A stretch of DNA of 64,000 bases from Hyphomonadaceae bacterium BRH_c29 (GTDB lineage: Bacteria > Pseudomonadota > Alphaproteobacteria > Caulobacterales > Hyphomonadaceae). This document shows positions 37,597 to 46,989 of this stretch, piece by piece; positions within the stretch are counted from its first letter, which is position 1; the number at the start of each line of letters is the position of its first letter. Below the pieces are notes generated by a model that saw only the letters and a list, made by a program, of their open reading frames with translations, was not told where the DNA came from and did no database searches. Both the position numbers and the translations under genes were made by a program. The stretch is from the NCBI GenBank assembly GCA_000961695.1, contig LADW01000032.1, positions 1 to 64,000 on the forward strand. The letters run 5' to 3'.

Positions 37597-38256
37597 ATGT
37601 CCTACATTCACCTCACCCGAGGCACCGCACTTGGCTTGGCAATGGCTTTCTCCTTGTCGGCGCATGCGGATATCAGTCAACCGGCAAGTGATCTCGAGCA
37701 CGCATGGGATCACGTGCAGTTTGAAGTCGCGGATCGGGACGCACGTTTGAAGGCATTCTCAGATCTGGCCGACCAGGCTGATCAGATACTGAAGCAGGAT
37801 CCGGAAAATGCCGAGGTCATGGTCTGGGAAGCAATCAGTCTATCATCAGTAGCCGGCGAAATTCGTGGTCCATCCGCACTCGGAAAAGTGAAGAGAGCTC
37901 GAGAGCTTCTACTCGCGGCAGAAGAAATTGATTCAAATGCCCTTGGCGATGGATCGATTTATTCCAGCCTCGGAACGCTCTACTATCAGGTCCCACCTTT
38001 CCCGATCGGCTTCGGCAATAAAAAGAAAGCGCGGGAGTTTCTCGACAAGGCGCTTGCCCAGAACCCGAATGGGATCGAGCCGAACTATTTCATGGCGGAT
38101 TTCCTGGTGCATACCGGCGACTATAAGTCCGCTCTGAAATACGTGACCGCAGCGGAGGCGGCGCCGTCCCGCCCAGAGCGTCCGATTGCTGATGAGGGGC
38201 GCATGCGGGATCTCGCTGCGTTAAAGACTAAGATCAATTCCAAACTGGCAAAGTAA
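37597..38256 (+). CDS. Secreted TPR-like helical protein
   Basis: A 219-residue exported protein with a signal peptide ending AHA-D near residue 28. Helical repeats resembling TPRs follow (ADQILKQDPENAEVMVWEAI; RELLLAAEEIDSNALGDGSI; EFLDKALAQNPNGIEPNYFM; DYKSALKYVTAAE). ATG 37597 lies 11 bases after the SDR stop, so it belongs to the same operon. A GFGNKKKAREFLDKAL segment is its most distinctive part. Periplasmic binding of a partner or of the operon product is conceivable; no enzyme motif is visible. Confidence 0.75.
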   Translation: MSYIHLTRGTALGLAMAFSLSAHADISQPASDLEHAWDHVQFEVADRDARLKAFSDLADQADQILKQDPENAEVMVWEAISLSSVAGEIRGPSALGKVKRARELLLAAEEIDSNALGDGSIYSSLGTLYYQVPPFPIGFGNKKKAREFLDKALAQNPNGIEPNYFMADFLVHTGDYKSALKYVTAAEAAPSRPERPIADEGRMRDLAALKTKINSKLAK

Positions 38257-38261
38257 GCGAT

Positions 38262-38297
38262 GGTGCAATCTAAGCTCAAGCTGTTTGAGATTGCACC
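38262..38297 (+). other. Strong RNA hairpin after the HDO operon
   Basis: GGTGCAATCT (38262-38271) and AGATTGCACC (38288-38297) form a perfect 10-bp inverted repeat with a 16-base loop that itself can pair CTCAA with TTGAG. It starts five bases after the last stop codon. No U-run follows, so it may be a stabiliser or attenuating hairpin instead of a classical terminator. Confidence 0.55.
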
Positions 38298-38536
38298 AAA
38301 TCGCATGCCTTGGAATACGAGGACAGAACGAGTTGTTCTGAATATGCAGGCTTTTCTGGATGAATTCCATTTCGGACGCGCCACTCGCGGTGCGTCCGTC
38401 TGCTTCGGCCCCGAAGGCACGAAGCCGGAAATGATCCCGACTTCGGGGTGCGGGCTGTTACAGCAGTTTCAAATTTAGGTCACGAATCTGTAGCGCTTCG
38501 TCTTCAGAAGCGTGGTCAGATTTCAGAAGGCCCAAA

Positions 38537-39142
38537 ATGCAGGTGAAAACCTCTTTTCCGGAGACTGCTCTGTCGCGCGTGACGTTTTCGGATGCTCAGG
38601 GCGCACCAGACGACGACACCAAAACGACTACACTCGTGGATCGCGAGACGTTTCTCAATGTCCTGTTCAGAGAACATTATGGGGAGCTGGTTGGTCGGCT
38701 CAGGAAGATTCATGGTTCCGGTCCGCCAGACGCTGAAGACATCGCACAGATGGCATTTTCGAAACTCGCGGCACTGACCGATCTGTCGAGAATTCGCTCT
38801 CCGCGCGCCTTTCTTTTCCGCACCGCCATCAATCTTGGCCTCAATTCGAATGACACTTTGAGGCGGGGCCGAAACTTTGTGAAAAGCCAGATGGAAGGAA
38901 ATCTTCTCCCAAACGTGGAAGAAATCTCACCGGAAACTGTCTTAGTTGGAAAGCAGAGTCTTGAGCGAGTTGCCCGCGCCATCGGGCAGCTGCCACCCAA
39001 ACAGAAAGAAATCCTGTTAAGAATCCGGTTCAGGGGGCAGACTTATGCACAGATCAAGCAGGAAACGGGCTGGAGCGAAGCTGACATATCGCGCCAACTC
39101 GCCAAGATCATGGCCCTGTTGCAAGCTGAGCTGGGCGTCTAA
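38537..39142 (+). CDS. ECF sigma factor (FecI-like)
   Basis: A 201-residue ECF factor. Region 2 contains FLNVLFREHYGELVGRLRKIHG, DAEDIAQMAFSKLAAL and SPRAFLFRTAINLGLNSNDTLRR. Region 4 contains LPPKQKEILLRIRFRGQTYAQIKQETGWSEADISRQLAKIMALL. The first 35 residues are an extra N-terminal stretch. It is followed by a FecR gene and TonB receptors on the same strand, forming the second surface-signalling set in the window. Similarity to the factor at 33451 is limited, so they are separate switches. Confidence 0.9.
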   Translation: MQVKTSFPETALSRVTFSDAQGAPDDDTKTTTLVDRETFLNVLFREHYGELVGRLRKIHGSGPPDAEDIAQMAFSKLAALTDLSRIRSPRAFLFRTAINLGLNSNDTLRRGRNFVKSQMEGNLLPNVEEISPETVLVGKQSLERVARAIGQLPPKQKEILLRIRFRGQTYAQIKQETGWSEADISRQLAKIMALLQAELGV

Positions 39143-39199
39143 GAATCACATGCGTAGCCGCGCCCAACCCGAAAATAATCAAGCCCGCGATGGGGCGTT

Positions 39200-40204
39200 A
39201 TGAATAAGTCTGAAGATATTAGAGCCGGCTCCGCAACTGTACCGAATGAAAAAAGCGCAGCGGAAGCGAGAGCCTGGATAGCGCATTTCGCCTCCGGAGT
39301 GGAATCTGCTGCGAAACGTACGGCGTTCACTGACTGGTTGGCAGCATCAGACGACAACCGGCAAGCTTTCGATGTGGCCTACCTCGCGTGGGAGAGCCTT
39401 GCTGATATAGAAGGTATCGAGGATCTGCTAACACAGCAGAATAATATCAGCGTTCTGCAGCCGCGCCCTTCATCGACCCGGCGGTTTCTTATAGGCGGAG
39501 GCTTGGCCGCAACCCTTGCCTGTGCGGCCAGCGTGAGCCTTTGGTTCACCCGGCCCGTGCCAACGGAAGCGATTCTACTCGTCACCGAACGCAGCGAAAT
39601 CAGGACCTTCACCCTCTCCGACGGCAGCCACATCACCCTCGGAGGGGACAGCAAACTGCGCGGCGAGTTTTCACAAAAGACACGTGACCTCGAACTTGTC
39701 GCGGGCAATGCATACTTTGATATTGCGCGCGATGAAGACCGTCCACTCACGGTCGATAGCGGAGAGCTGGAAGTTCGCGTTCTGGGGACCAGGTTCGATA
39801 TCAAAAAACGGCCAGATCTGGTCTCGATCTCTGTTGATAGCGGTCATGTTCGCGTGACGTCTCAGGATGGCGTCGACCGTAGGGATTTGCTTGCGGGGGA
39901 AAAGATCATGGCCAGCGATGCGCACCGGCTGGGCGATGTCGTTCCTTTCGACCCCGAGAAGGAATTGTCATGGCGGTCCGGTCGGCTCACGTTTGTCGAC
40001 ACGCCACTCCGCTACATCGTTGCCGACATGAACCAATATAGCGACCGTCCTGTCCGCCTCGCGCCGGGAGCGCCAGCAGAGATGCGCTTGACCTTGTCGT
40101 TCACTGTCCAGCAAATCGATCAGGTCCTCACCGGTCTGGACGCCGCTTATCCGATAGCGGTCCGAACCGACAGTTCAGAGATTCTGATTTCAAGCGATCC
40201 ATGA
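39200..40204 (+). CDS. FecR-type anti-sigma protein
   Basis: A 334-residue protein. The cytoplasmic region has ARAWIAHFASGVESAAKRTAFTDWLAASDDNRQAFD. A transmembrane helix (FLIGGGLAATLACAASVSLWF, about 94-114) follows. The FecR domain has SEIRTFTLSDGSHITLGGDSKL and YFDIARDEDRPLTVDSGELEVRVLGTRFDI. The C-terminal domain (TPLRYIVADMNQYSDRPVRLA) meets the receptor STN domain in the family. It lies 57 bases after the sigma gene. The STN-bearing receptor at 44231 is the likely upstream partner. Confidence 0.92.
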   Translation: MNKSEDIRAGSATVPNEKSAAEARAWIAHFASGVESAAKRTAFTDWLAASDDNRQAFDVAYLAWESLADIEGIEDLLTQQNNISVLQPRPSSTRRFLIGGGLAATLACAASVSLWFTRPVPTEAILLVTERSEIRTFTLSDGSHITLGGDSKLRGEFSQKTRDLELVAGNAYFDIARDEDRPLTVDSGELEVRVLGTRFDIKKRPDLVSISVDSGHVRVTSQDGVDRRDLLAGEKIMASDAHRLGDVVPFDPEKELSWRSGRLTFVDTPLRYIVADMNQYSDRPVRLAPGAPAEMRLTLSFTVQQIDQVLTGLDAAYPIAVRTDSSEILISSDP

Positions 40205-40346
40205 CGCCTCACGCGATGAACCTTTTATGAAGTTCGCAAATCGGCTGAAAGATCGCTCAAGCTAATCTGTCTTCCCCTTGACCACGCAGGAGTGTGGCGC
40301 GGGCATGATGCGTCATCCCCGCAAGGTTCACCATGAGGGGAAAATC

Positions 40347-42770
40347 ATGAGTTCTTCAATCAGCCTGCGCAAGGCACTCGTTCTGACGGCATCGGGCGCT
40401 GCCCTGTGCTTCAGTAATGCCGCACTCGCGCAATCCGCTACCGAGCAGGACGATACCAGCGTCCAGCAGACCGTTATCGTGACCGGCACACGCGGCGCCC
40501 CGCGTACCGTCTTCAACAGCCTTGCGCCGGTCGATGTCATTTCGGAGAAGGCAATCGACCTCACTGCGTCGGACGAAGTGATGGACACGCTGGCTCAGCT
40601 CGTTCCGTCTTTCAATGTGCAGCGTCTTCCGATGGCGGACGGTCAGGTTTTCGTTCGCCCGGCCAGCCTGCGCTCGCTGTCTGCAGACCACACGCTGGTC
40701 CTGATCAACGGCAAACGCATGCACCGTTCCGCGCTACTCGGTTCCAACGGCGCCCAGGCACCGGATCTGGCCCAGATCCCGTCCTATGCCATCAAGCAGA
40801 TCGAAGTGCTGCGCGACGGCGCGTCCGCCCAATACGGTTCTGACGCCATTGCCGGCGTAATCAACATCATTCTCGATGATCAGGCAGGCGCCAAGGCATT
40901 CGCCCAGGCGGGCCAATATTATGAAGGCGACGGCGAGCAATACCGCCTCGGCGCCCAGCAAGGCTTCCAGTTCGACAACGGGTTCCTCAACCTGTCCGGC
41001 GAATACACCGACGCCCAGCCGACATCCCGCTCGCGCCAGCGCGCCGACGCCATCGCCCTTCAGGAAGCCTTCCCGGACCTGAACGTTCCGAACCCGGTCC
41101 AGAATTGGGGCCAGCCGGAACGTCAGGCCTATCGCTTCGCCCTGAACGGCGCCTATGATCTTGCAAACGCGCAAGCCTACGTCTTCAGCACCTATGGCTT
41201 TGGCAACGGTGTGACGGACTTCAACTGGCGTAACCCGCTCTCGACCAGCGCCTATGGCGACAGCGCCATCGACCCGGACTACGATCTGTCCGCTATCTTC
41301 CCGGCCGGCTTCACGCCGCGCTTCGGCCAGGACGACAATGACTTCTCCCTGACCGGCGGATATCGCAGTGCAGGTGAGGGGGTATTCTCCTACGACCTCA
41401 GCGCCAGCTATGGCCGCAACCAGATCGAGTACTTTATGTCTAACTCGATCAACGCATCGCTTGGCTCGGCCAGCCCGACCTCGTTCAACATCGGTACGCT
41501 GACGCAGACCGAACTCAACCTCAATGCCGACTTTGTCTACCTCGCCAGCCTCGACTTCCTGGCCGACGATATGACGATTGGTTTCGGTGCAGAGCGCCGC
41601 AACGAGAAATACGAAATCGGCCAAGGCGAATACGCCTCCTATGCCGTCGGCCCGCTGGCTGTGGAAGGCTTCCCGTCCGGCTCCAACGGCTTCCCCGGTT
41701 TCTCGCCTGACCAGTCCGGTTCTTCCGACCAGACCAGCTATGCTGCCTATGTGGACGTTGAGGCTCCGATCACGGATCGCTGGACCGTTGGCGGCGCTGT
41801 CCGTTACGAGGACTTCTCCGAATTCGGCAGCAGCACGACCGGCAAGGTCTCGACCCGTTTCGAGCTGACGCCGAGCCTCGCCCTTCGTGCAACGGCCTCC
41901 ACCGGCTTCCGCGCGCCGACTCCGGGCCAGCTCTTCTCGGAGCGGACCTCCCAGGGCCTCGATACGACGACGCTGAACATCTTCACAAGCGGCCGCTTCA
42001 GCCCACAGGGCGCTGTCGCCGAAGTGATCAGCCAGCGTGATGGTGTCGACATCCGCGCACTTGAGCCAGAGGAGTCCGACAACATCACGGCCGGTCTCGC
42101 CTGGAACACCCATTTCGGCCTGACCGCGACGCTGGATGTCTACCAGATCGACGTCACCAACCGTCTCAGCACTTCGGCAACCTTTGCTGTCACGGATGCG
42201 GAACGTGCGCAGTTTGCTGCGCTGGGCGTTGCGGGTGCTGAAAGCATCACGCGGGTCAACTTCTTCCAGAACGATTTCGACACCCGTACCAAAGGTCTCG
42301 ACCTGGTTGTGGCCTACAATTTCGGCTTTGGTCCCGGCGAGATGAATCTCACCGGTGCCTATAACTACAACAAGACGGATGTGACCGGCGGTAACTTCGC
42401 TGTCAACACGACCGCCGCCGATCGTTTCGAGAAGGGTATCCCGGAGAACACCGCGAACCTTCAGGCGAACTACACAGTCGGCGAGTGGGATATGTTCGGC
42501 CGGATGCGCTACTATGGCGAGTGGCGCGACTATTCGGGCAATTCCACGGGCGACATCTATCAGGACTTCGGTGCGATGGTCCTGTTCGATCTCGGCGCGA
42601 CCTATCAAGTGAACGATAATCTGTCAGTTCGCGTTGGCGCGGAGAACGTTTTTGACCAATACCCGGATGAAGCAACGTATCAGGCAAGCCGTGGGCTGAT
42701 TTACTCCCGTAATGCCCCTTATGATACCGATGGCGGCCAGTACTATGTCCGCCTGGACCTCAGCTTCTGA
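40347..42770 (+). CDS. TonB-dependent receptor without STN domain
   Basis: An 807-residue receptor. ATG 40347, behind GAGGGGAAAATC, gives a signal peptide ending ALA-Q (about residue 28) and the TonB-box-like QQTVIVTGTRGAPRTVF. The plug contains SLRSLSADHTLVLINGKRMH and VLRDGASAQYGSDAIAGVINII. The barrel ends GGQYYVRLDLSF. It closely parallels the receptor at 44231 in plug and C-terminus (shared RGLIYSRNAPYDTDGG-type end), but lacks its STN domain. A catalytic Tat protein gene follows after 14 bases. It probably imports the same class of substrate as its paralogue. Confidence 0.92.
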   Translation: MSSSISLRKALVLTASGAALCFSNAALAQSATEQDDTSVQQTVIVTGTRGAPRTVFNSLAPVDVISEKAIDLTASDEVMDTLAQLVPSFNVQRLPMADGQVFVRPASLRSLSADHTLVLINGKRMHRSALLGSNGAQAPDLAQIPSYAIKQIEVLRDGASAQYGSDAIAGVINIILDDQAGAKAFAQAGQYYEGDGEQYRLGAQQGFQFDNGFLNLSGEYTDAQPTSRSRQRADAIALQEAFPDLNVPNPVQNWGQPERQAYRFALNGAYDLANAQAYVFSTYGFGNGVTDFNWRNPLSTSAYGDSAIDPDYDLSAIFPAGFTPRFGQDDNDFSLTGGYRSAGEGVFSYDLSASYGRNQIEYFMSNSINASLGSASPTSFNIGTLTQTELNLNADFVYLASLDFLADDMTIGFGAERRNEKYEIGQGEYASYAVGPLAVEGFPSGSNGFPGFSPDQSGSSDQTSYAAYVDVEAPITDRWTVGGAVRYEDFSEFGSSTTGKVSTRFELTPSLALRATASTGFRAPTPGQLFSERTSQGLDTTTLNIFTSGRFSPQGAVAEVISQRDGVDIRALEPEESDNITAGLAWNTHFGLTATLDVYQIDVTNRLSTSATFAVTDAERAQFAALGVAGAESITRVNFFQNDFDTRTKGLDLVVAYNFGFGPGEMNLTGAYNYNKTDVTGGNFAVNTTAADRFEKGIPENTANLQANYTVGEWDMFGRMRYYGEWRDYSGNSTGDIYQDFGAMVLFDLGATYQVNDNLSVRVGAENVFDQYPDEATYQASRGLIYSRNAPYDTDGGQYYVRLDLSF

Positions 42771-42784
42771 TCTCGGGAAGAGAT

Positions 42785-44083
42785 ATGAAACTCACCAGAC
42801 GACTGGTCATGAAGGGCGCCGCTGTCGCAGCGGCGTCCTTTACGACAGAAACCGCCTGTGCCGCTGCGCCGGCTCCCGCTGTCGCGGGGGACCGGACGGC
42901 GCAGGAAATCGCCAGCGATGAAGCCTTCTGGCGTACCATCGCGGCGCATTACGATGTCACCCCGGACGTCGTGAATTTTGAAAACGGCTATTGGGGCCTG
43001 ATGGCAAAGCCCGTCATGGAGGCCTTCTTCCGGAACACAAAAAAAGTGAACCGGAACAACTCCTGGTATGCCCGCCGGGATTATTACGCCGACATTCAGC
43101 CCATTCATCAGCGCCTCGCAGACTTCCTTGGCGCCGGGGCAGACGAGATCGTGTTTACCCGCGGCGCCACCGAAGCGCTGCAGGGGCTGGTCGGCGGCTA
43201 CAACCGGCTGAAGCCGGGCGATGCTGTGATGTATTCGGACCTCGACTACGACTCCATCCAGACGGCGATGGACACGCAGGCCGAGCGCACTGGCGCCTCC
43301 GTGGTCCGCATCACCATCCCTGAACCTGTTACCTATGACTTGCTGCTGGAAACTTATCGTCAGGCGCTGGCCGCAAATCCGAAGGTGCGCCTCCTTCTGC
43401 TGACCCATATCAGCCACCGAACAGGCCTGATGATCCCGGTGCGCGAGATTGTGGAAATGGCGCGCGGCTTCGGTGTCGACTGTATCGTCGATGCCGCTCA
43501 TTCCTGGGGGCAGACTGACTTCCGCATGGAAGACCTCGGTGCGGATTTTGTCGGCTTCAATCTGCACAAATGGATCGGTGCACCGATCGGCGCGGGCCTG
43601 ATGTATATCCGCCGCGACCGGCTGGCAGACATCTCTCCGAATATCTCCGAACGGCCAGAGGGCAACGGCGCCATCTTCAATCGTGTCCACACCGGCACGA
43701 CCAATTTTGCCACCTTCCTTACGGTCAATGACGCACTCGACTTCCACGAGCTTGTCGGTCCGAAGAATAAGGCGGCACGTGTTGCTTATCTGCGGAACCT
43801 CTGGGCCGAGGAGATGCGCGGCGATGACCGGATCGAAATCCTCACGCCAGATGACGACCGGCTGCATGCCGGCATCACGTCCTTCCGTTTCAAGGGAAAG
43901 GTGAGCGCAGATGACAACAAGGCTATCGTGAATACCCTGGTGGAAAAGCACGGCATCTTCACGGTTATCCGCACGGGTGTGGCTAGCGGCGCCTGCGTTC
44001 GGGTGACGCCAGCACTCTATAACAATGCCGCTCAATGTCTTCAGCTTGTGCGAGCTTTGCGGTCCGTTCTGGTGGAAGTCTGA
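42785..44083 (+). CDS. Tat-exported class V aminotransferase-fold enzyme
   Basis: A 432-residue PLP enzyme. The N-terminus MKLTRRLVMKGAAVAAASF is a twin-arginine-type signal, so it should act in the periplasm. The fold I class V core follows: NFENGYWG, the phosphate-binding FTRGATEALQ, VDCIVDAAHSWGQ (Asp236, His239) and the PLP Lys in NLHKWIGAPIGAGL (Lys262). The HKWIGAP site and ENGYWG opening resemble isopenicillin-N epimerase/cysteine-desulfurase-like proteins. It may process an amino acid or peptide ligand brought in by the flanking receptors; both receptors and this gene are in one run on the plus strand. Confidence 0.88.
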   Translation: MKLTRRLVMKGAAVAAASFTTETACAAAPAPAVAGDRTAQEIASDEAFWRTIAAHYDVTPDVVNFENGYWGLMAKPVMEAFFRNTKKVNRNNSWYARRDYYADIQPIHQRLADFLGAGADEIVFTRGATEALQGLVGGYNRLKPGDAVMYSDLDYDSIQTAMDTQAERTGASVVRITIPEPVTYDLLLETYRQALAANPKVRLLLLTHISHRTGLMIPVREIVEMARGFGVDCIVDAAHSWGQTDFRMEDLGADFVGFNLHKWIGAPIGAGLMYIRRDRLADISPNISERPEGNGAIFNRVHTGTTNFATFLTVNDALDFHELVGPKNKAARVAYLRNLWAEEMRGDDRIEILTPDDDRLHAGITSFRFKGKVSADDNKAIVNTLVEKHGIFTVIRTGVASGACVRVTPALYNNAAQCLQLVRALRSVLVEV

Positions 44084-44230
44084 CCCGGCTGTCCGGCCAG
44101 AACTGCGGCATTTCGGTTTCACCCAGCGAGTAATGACCGTTGGTGACGGTCATTGTCATGTGCCTGTCATCGCCATGGGTTTCTTAGGGGCAATACGCAA
44201 GCGTGCTGCGAGGCTCTTTCTGTGGGACCC

Positions 44231-46918
44231 ATGCGAACGGTCTGTCTGTCCCTGTTCGCCTGCGCCGTGTTGGCTTGTTCGGCTGAGGCGCAGGTTCATA
44301 CTTTGCGCCTGCCTGCTCTGCCAATGGCGGACGCGATAAACATGTTGTCGGAACAGACCGGAACGGTGATCATCGCGGAGGCGGGCGACCTGTCCGGCAT
44401 GCAGGCTCCACCGCTGAGTGGTTCACTGGCGGTTGGCGACGCTTTGAGCGCACTTCTTTCTGGTTCCAGCCTCAACTTCAGTTCCGATGTGAATGGCGTT
44501 TGGGTCGTCCGGCGGAAGCCCGTAGTGGACGCCGCCCCGGCAAAGCCACTCTCGGCTTCACCCCAGGTCCGCTCCACAATTGCACGCATGCCCATTGCAG
44601 AGCCGGACCGCACCTATGACACAGTCATTGTGACCGGTTCGCGCGCGGGATCGTCCGCGACTGAAAGCATGTCGCCAATTGCAGTGCTGGATACGGCGGA
44701 CCTCTTGTCTCCGGTCTCTGATGATTTCTCTGACGTCCTAACGGAAATTCTGCCGAGCTTCTTTGTTCAACGCCGCCCTTTGAGTGATGGCACCGTCTTC
44801 GTGCGTCCTTACAGTCTGCGTAATCTCTCAGCTGATCACACCCTGATCCTCGTCAATGGCAAACGCCAGCACCGCTCCGCTATGCTGAACACAGGTGGGG
44901 CTCAATCCTCTGACCTCTCGAAGATTCCGACAAATGCCGTGCGCCGGGTTGAAGTGCTGCGCGATGGGGCGTCTGCCCAGTATGGCTCCGATGCGATTGC
45001 CGGCGTGATCAACATTATCACACGCGATGACGACGCGTCTGAAATGATGCTCCAATATAGTCAGTATTATGAGGGAGATGGGGAGCAGAAACGCTTTGGT
45101 CTGGCGAGCGGTGTTCGCGGTTCCGAGGGCGGCGTCCGGCTCAGCCTTGACTATAGCGACGCCGCTTCGACCTCGCGCGCCCGGCAACGTCTTGATGCGC
45201 TGCAATACCTTGAAGAGCATCCAGATGCGGATATTCCAAACCCTGTGCAGAAATGGGGGCAGCCGGAACGCGAGGACTTCCGCGTATTGCTGACTGGCGA
45301 TCAACAGACTCGCATCGGCGAGGTCTATGGCCTGACAAATGTAAGTTGGGGGCAGGGCGTGTCAGATTTCAATTGGCGAAGTCCGAACACACCCAGTGCG
45401 TATTCTCCCAGCAGCGCATTCGGTGACTGGACTTTGTACGATCTCTATCCAAACGGTTTCAAGCCCCAGTTCGGTCAGGAGGAAACGGATGTTTCCGCGA
45501 CCGTGGGCTTGAAAGGTTCTGCCGGCACCAATCTGTCCTATGATTTCAGTGCTGGTTTTGGTGAAAACCGGATCGACTATTCACTCTACAACACAATTAA
45601 TGCCTCGATGGGGCCGGACAGTCCGACCCGATTCGATGCAGGCGGACTGCGCCAGCAGGAGCGTAATTTGAATGCCGAATTCCGAGTCAAGCTGCCGGTT
45701 GCAACCGAGCGTTCTGAACCTGTGGATATTGCATTCGGCTTTGAACACAGGCTCGAGCGATACAGCGTTGCTGCCGGAGATCCAGCCTCATACGAAATCG
45801 GTCCGGGAGCGGAGAGTGGGCTAACTTCCGGTTCCAACGGATTTCCGGGCTACACGCAGTTGCAAGCCAGGAATTACGACCAAAACAGCTGGGCTGCTTA
45901 TCTCGACACCGAGGTCCAGACGACCTCGGTCAGCCGGTTAGGGGCTGCCTTACGGTTTGAAGAATTCAATACATTCGGCAGTCGGCTGAGTGGTAAACTG
46001 TCAGCCCGTCAAAATGTCTCCACTGCACTTATGTTGCGGGGCACTGTCTCGACCGGGTTCAAAGCACCAACACCAGCACAACTCAATTCTGAGCGTACCT
46101 CACAAGGTGTTGCCCCCGACACGCTGGATGTCTTTACCAATGGGCGCTTTAGCCCGATTGGGCCGGTCCCGAGCATCCTGAGTGAGCGGGAGGGTGTGTG
46201 CATTCAACCATTGCGGCCGGAAAGCTCGGTCAATCTTTCCGCAGGCTTGGTCTTTCGATCACTGGCAGGGCTCGTTTCGAGTGTGGACGTTTACAGCATC
46301 AAGGTGAGCAACAGGATCTATCCATCCGAGAGCTACACTCTGACAGCTTCAGAGCGTGAGCGCCTGGCTACCCTCAATGTTCCGGGGGGTGAAAGCATTA
46401 CAACGGTCGTCTTCTACCAGAACAGCTTCGACACGCGTACATCCGGTATCGATCTCATGGTGGACTATGATCAACCCGTTGCGGGAGGAGAACTTCATCT
46501 GGGTCTGTCCGGTAACTACAACACGACCGATATTCTGAATGCCAGCTTCATCGATAACCCTTCCAGGGTAGATCGGTTCGAAAAGCTCTATCCTAGCTAT
46601 TCTGCAATTGCTTCGGCCCGTTATAAGCGGTCAGGTGTCACTTTGGATGTAAAACTGCGTTGGATAGGTCCTTGGGCAGACTATACCAGTCAGGACGGAA
46701 GTCTGGTTCAGGAATTTGGATCGGAACTCTTCGTTGATGCGGGCATCGCCATTGCCATTGATGACAGAGTGACGGTCCGCTTCGGGGCTGAAAACCTGTT
46801 TAACGCATATCCGGACGAAGCCACTCTGGAGGCGAGCAAGGGCCTTATCTACTCCCGGAATGCGCCCTATGACACAGATGGCGGCGCCTACTATTTTCGG
46901 ATCAGTGCTCAAATGTAG
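44231..46918 (+). CDS. FecA-like TonB receptor with STN domain (paralogue)
   Basis: An 895-residue receptor. ATG 44231 gives signal peptide MRTVCLSLFACAVLACSAEA-Q. The STN domain (about 22-90) reads TLRLPALPMADAINMLSEQT and LSALLSGSSLNFSSDVNGVWVV. The plug, with SLRNLSADHTLILVNGKRQH and VEVLRDGASAQYGSDAIAGVINII, and the barrel ending GGAYYFRISAQM match the receptor at 40347 closely. It is the likely sensor for the sigma/anti-sigma pair at 38537 and 39200, while its STN-less paralogue would be a second transporter for the same or a related ligand. Confidence 0.92.
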   Translation: MRTVCLSLFACAVLACSAEAQVHTLRLPALPMADAINMLSEQTGTVIIAEAGDLSGMQAPPLSGSLAVGDALSALLSGSSLNFSSDVNGVWVVRRKPVVDAAPAKPLSASPQVRSTIARMPIAEPDRTYDTVIVTGSRAGSSATESMSPIAVLDTADLLSPVSDDFSDVLTEILPSFFVQRRPLSDGTVFVRPYSLRNLSADHTLILVNGKRQHRSAMLNTGGAQSSDLSKIPTNAVRRVEVLRDGASAQYGSDAIAGVINIITRDDDASEMMLQYSQYYEGDGEQKRFGLASGVRGSEGGVRLSLDYSDAASTSRARQRLDALQYLEEHPDADIPNPVQKWGQPEREDFRVLLTGDQQTRIGEVYGLTNVSWGQGVSDFNWRSPNTPSAYSPSSAFGDWTLYDLYPNGFKPQFGQEETDVSATVGLKGSAGTNLSYDFSAGFGENRIDYSLYNTINASMGPDSPTRFDAGGLRQQERNLNAEFRVKLPVATERSEPVDIAFGFEHRLERYSVAAGDPASYEIGPGAESGLTSGSNGFPGYTQLQARNYDQNSWAAYLDTEVQTTSVSRLGAALRFEEFNTFGSRLSGKLSARQNVSTALMLRGTVSTGFKAPTPAQLNSERTSQGVAPDTLDVFTNGRFSPIGPVPSILSEREGVCIQPLRPESSVNLSAGLVFRSLAGLVSSVDVYSIKVSNRIYPSESYTLTASERERLATLNVPGGESITTVVFYQNSFDTRTSGIDLMVDYDQPVAGGELHLGLSGNYNTTDILNASFIDNPSRVDRFEKLYPSYSAIASARYKRSGVTLDVKLRWIGPWADYTSQDGSLVQEFGSELFVDAGIAIAIDDRVTVRFGAENLFNAYPDEATLEASKGLIYSRNAPYDTDGGAYYFRISAQM

Positions 46919-46989
46919 AGTTATGAGGTCTATTCTGAGGTGTTTGGCTTGCCCAGCCGATCTAGTCCCTGATTTCAATAGGGCCGAAC

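Noticed and set aside
38260-38478. Possible 72-residue protein after the HDO operon
   Set aside because: It begins inside a strong hairpin, has no ribosome site and shows no recognisable domain; kept as non-coding.
40734-42608. Long minus-strand open frame (624 codons)
   Set aside because: Antisense shadow of the TonB receptor at 40347, with no recognisable domains.
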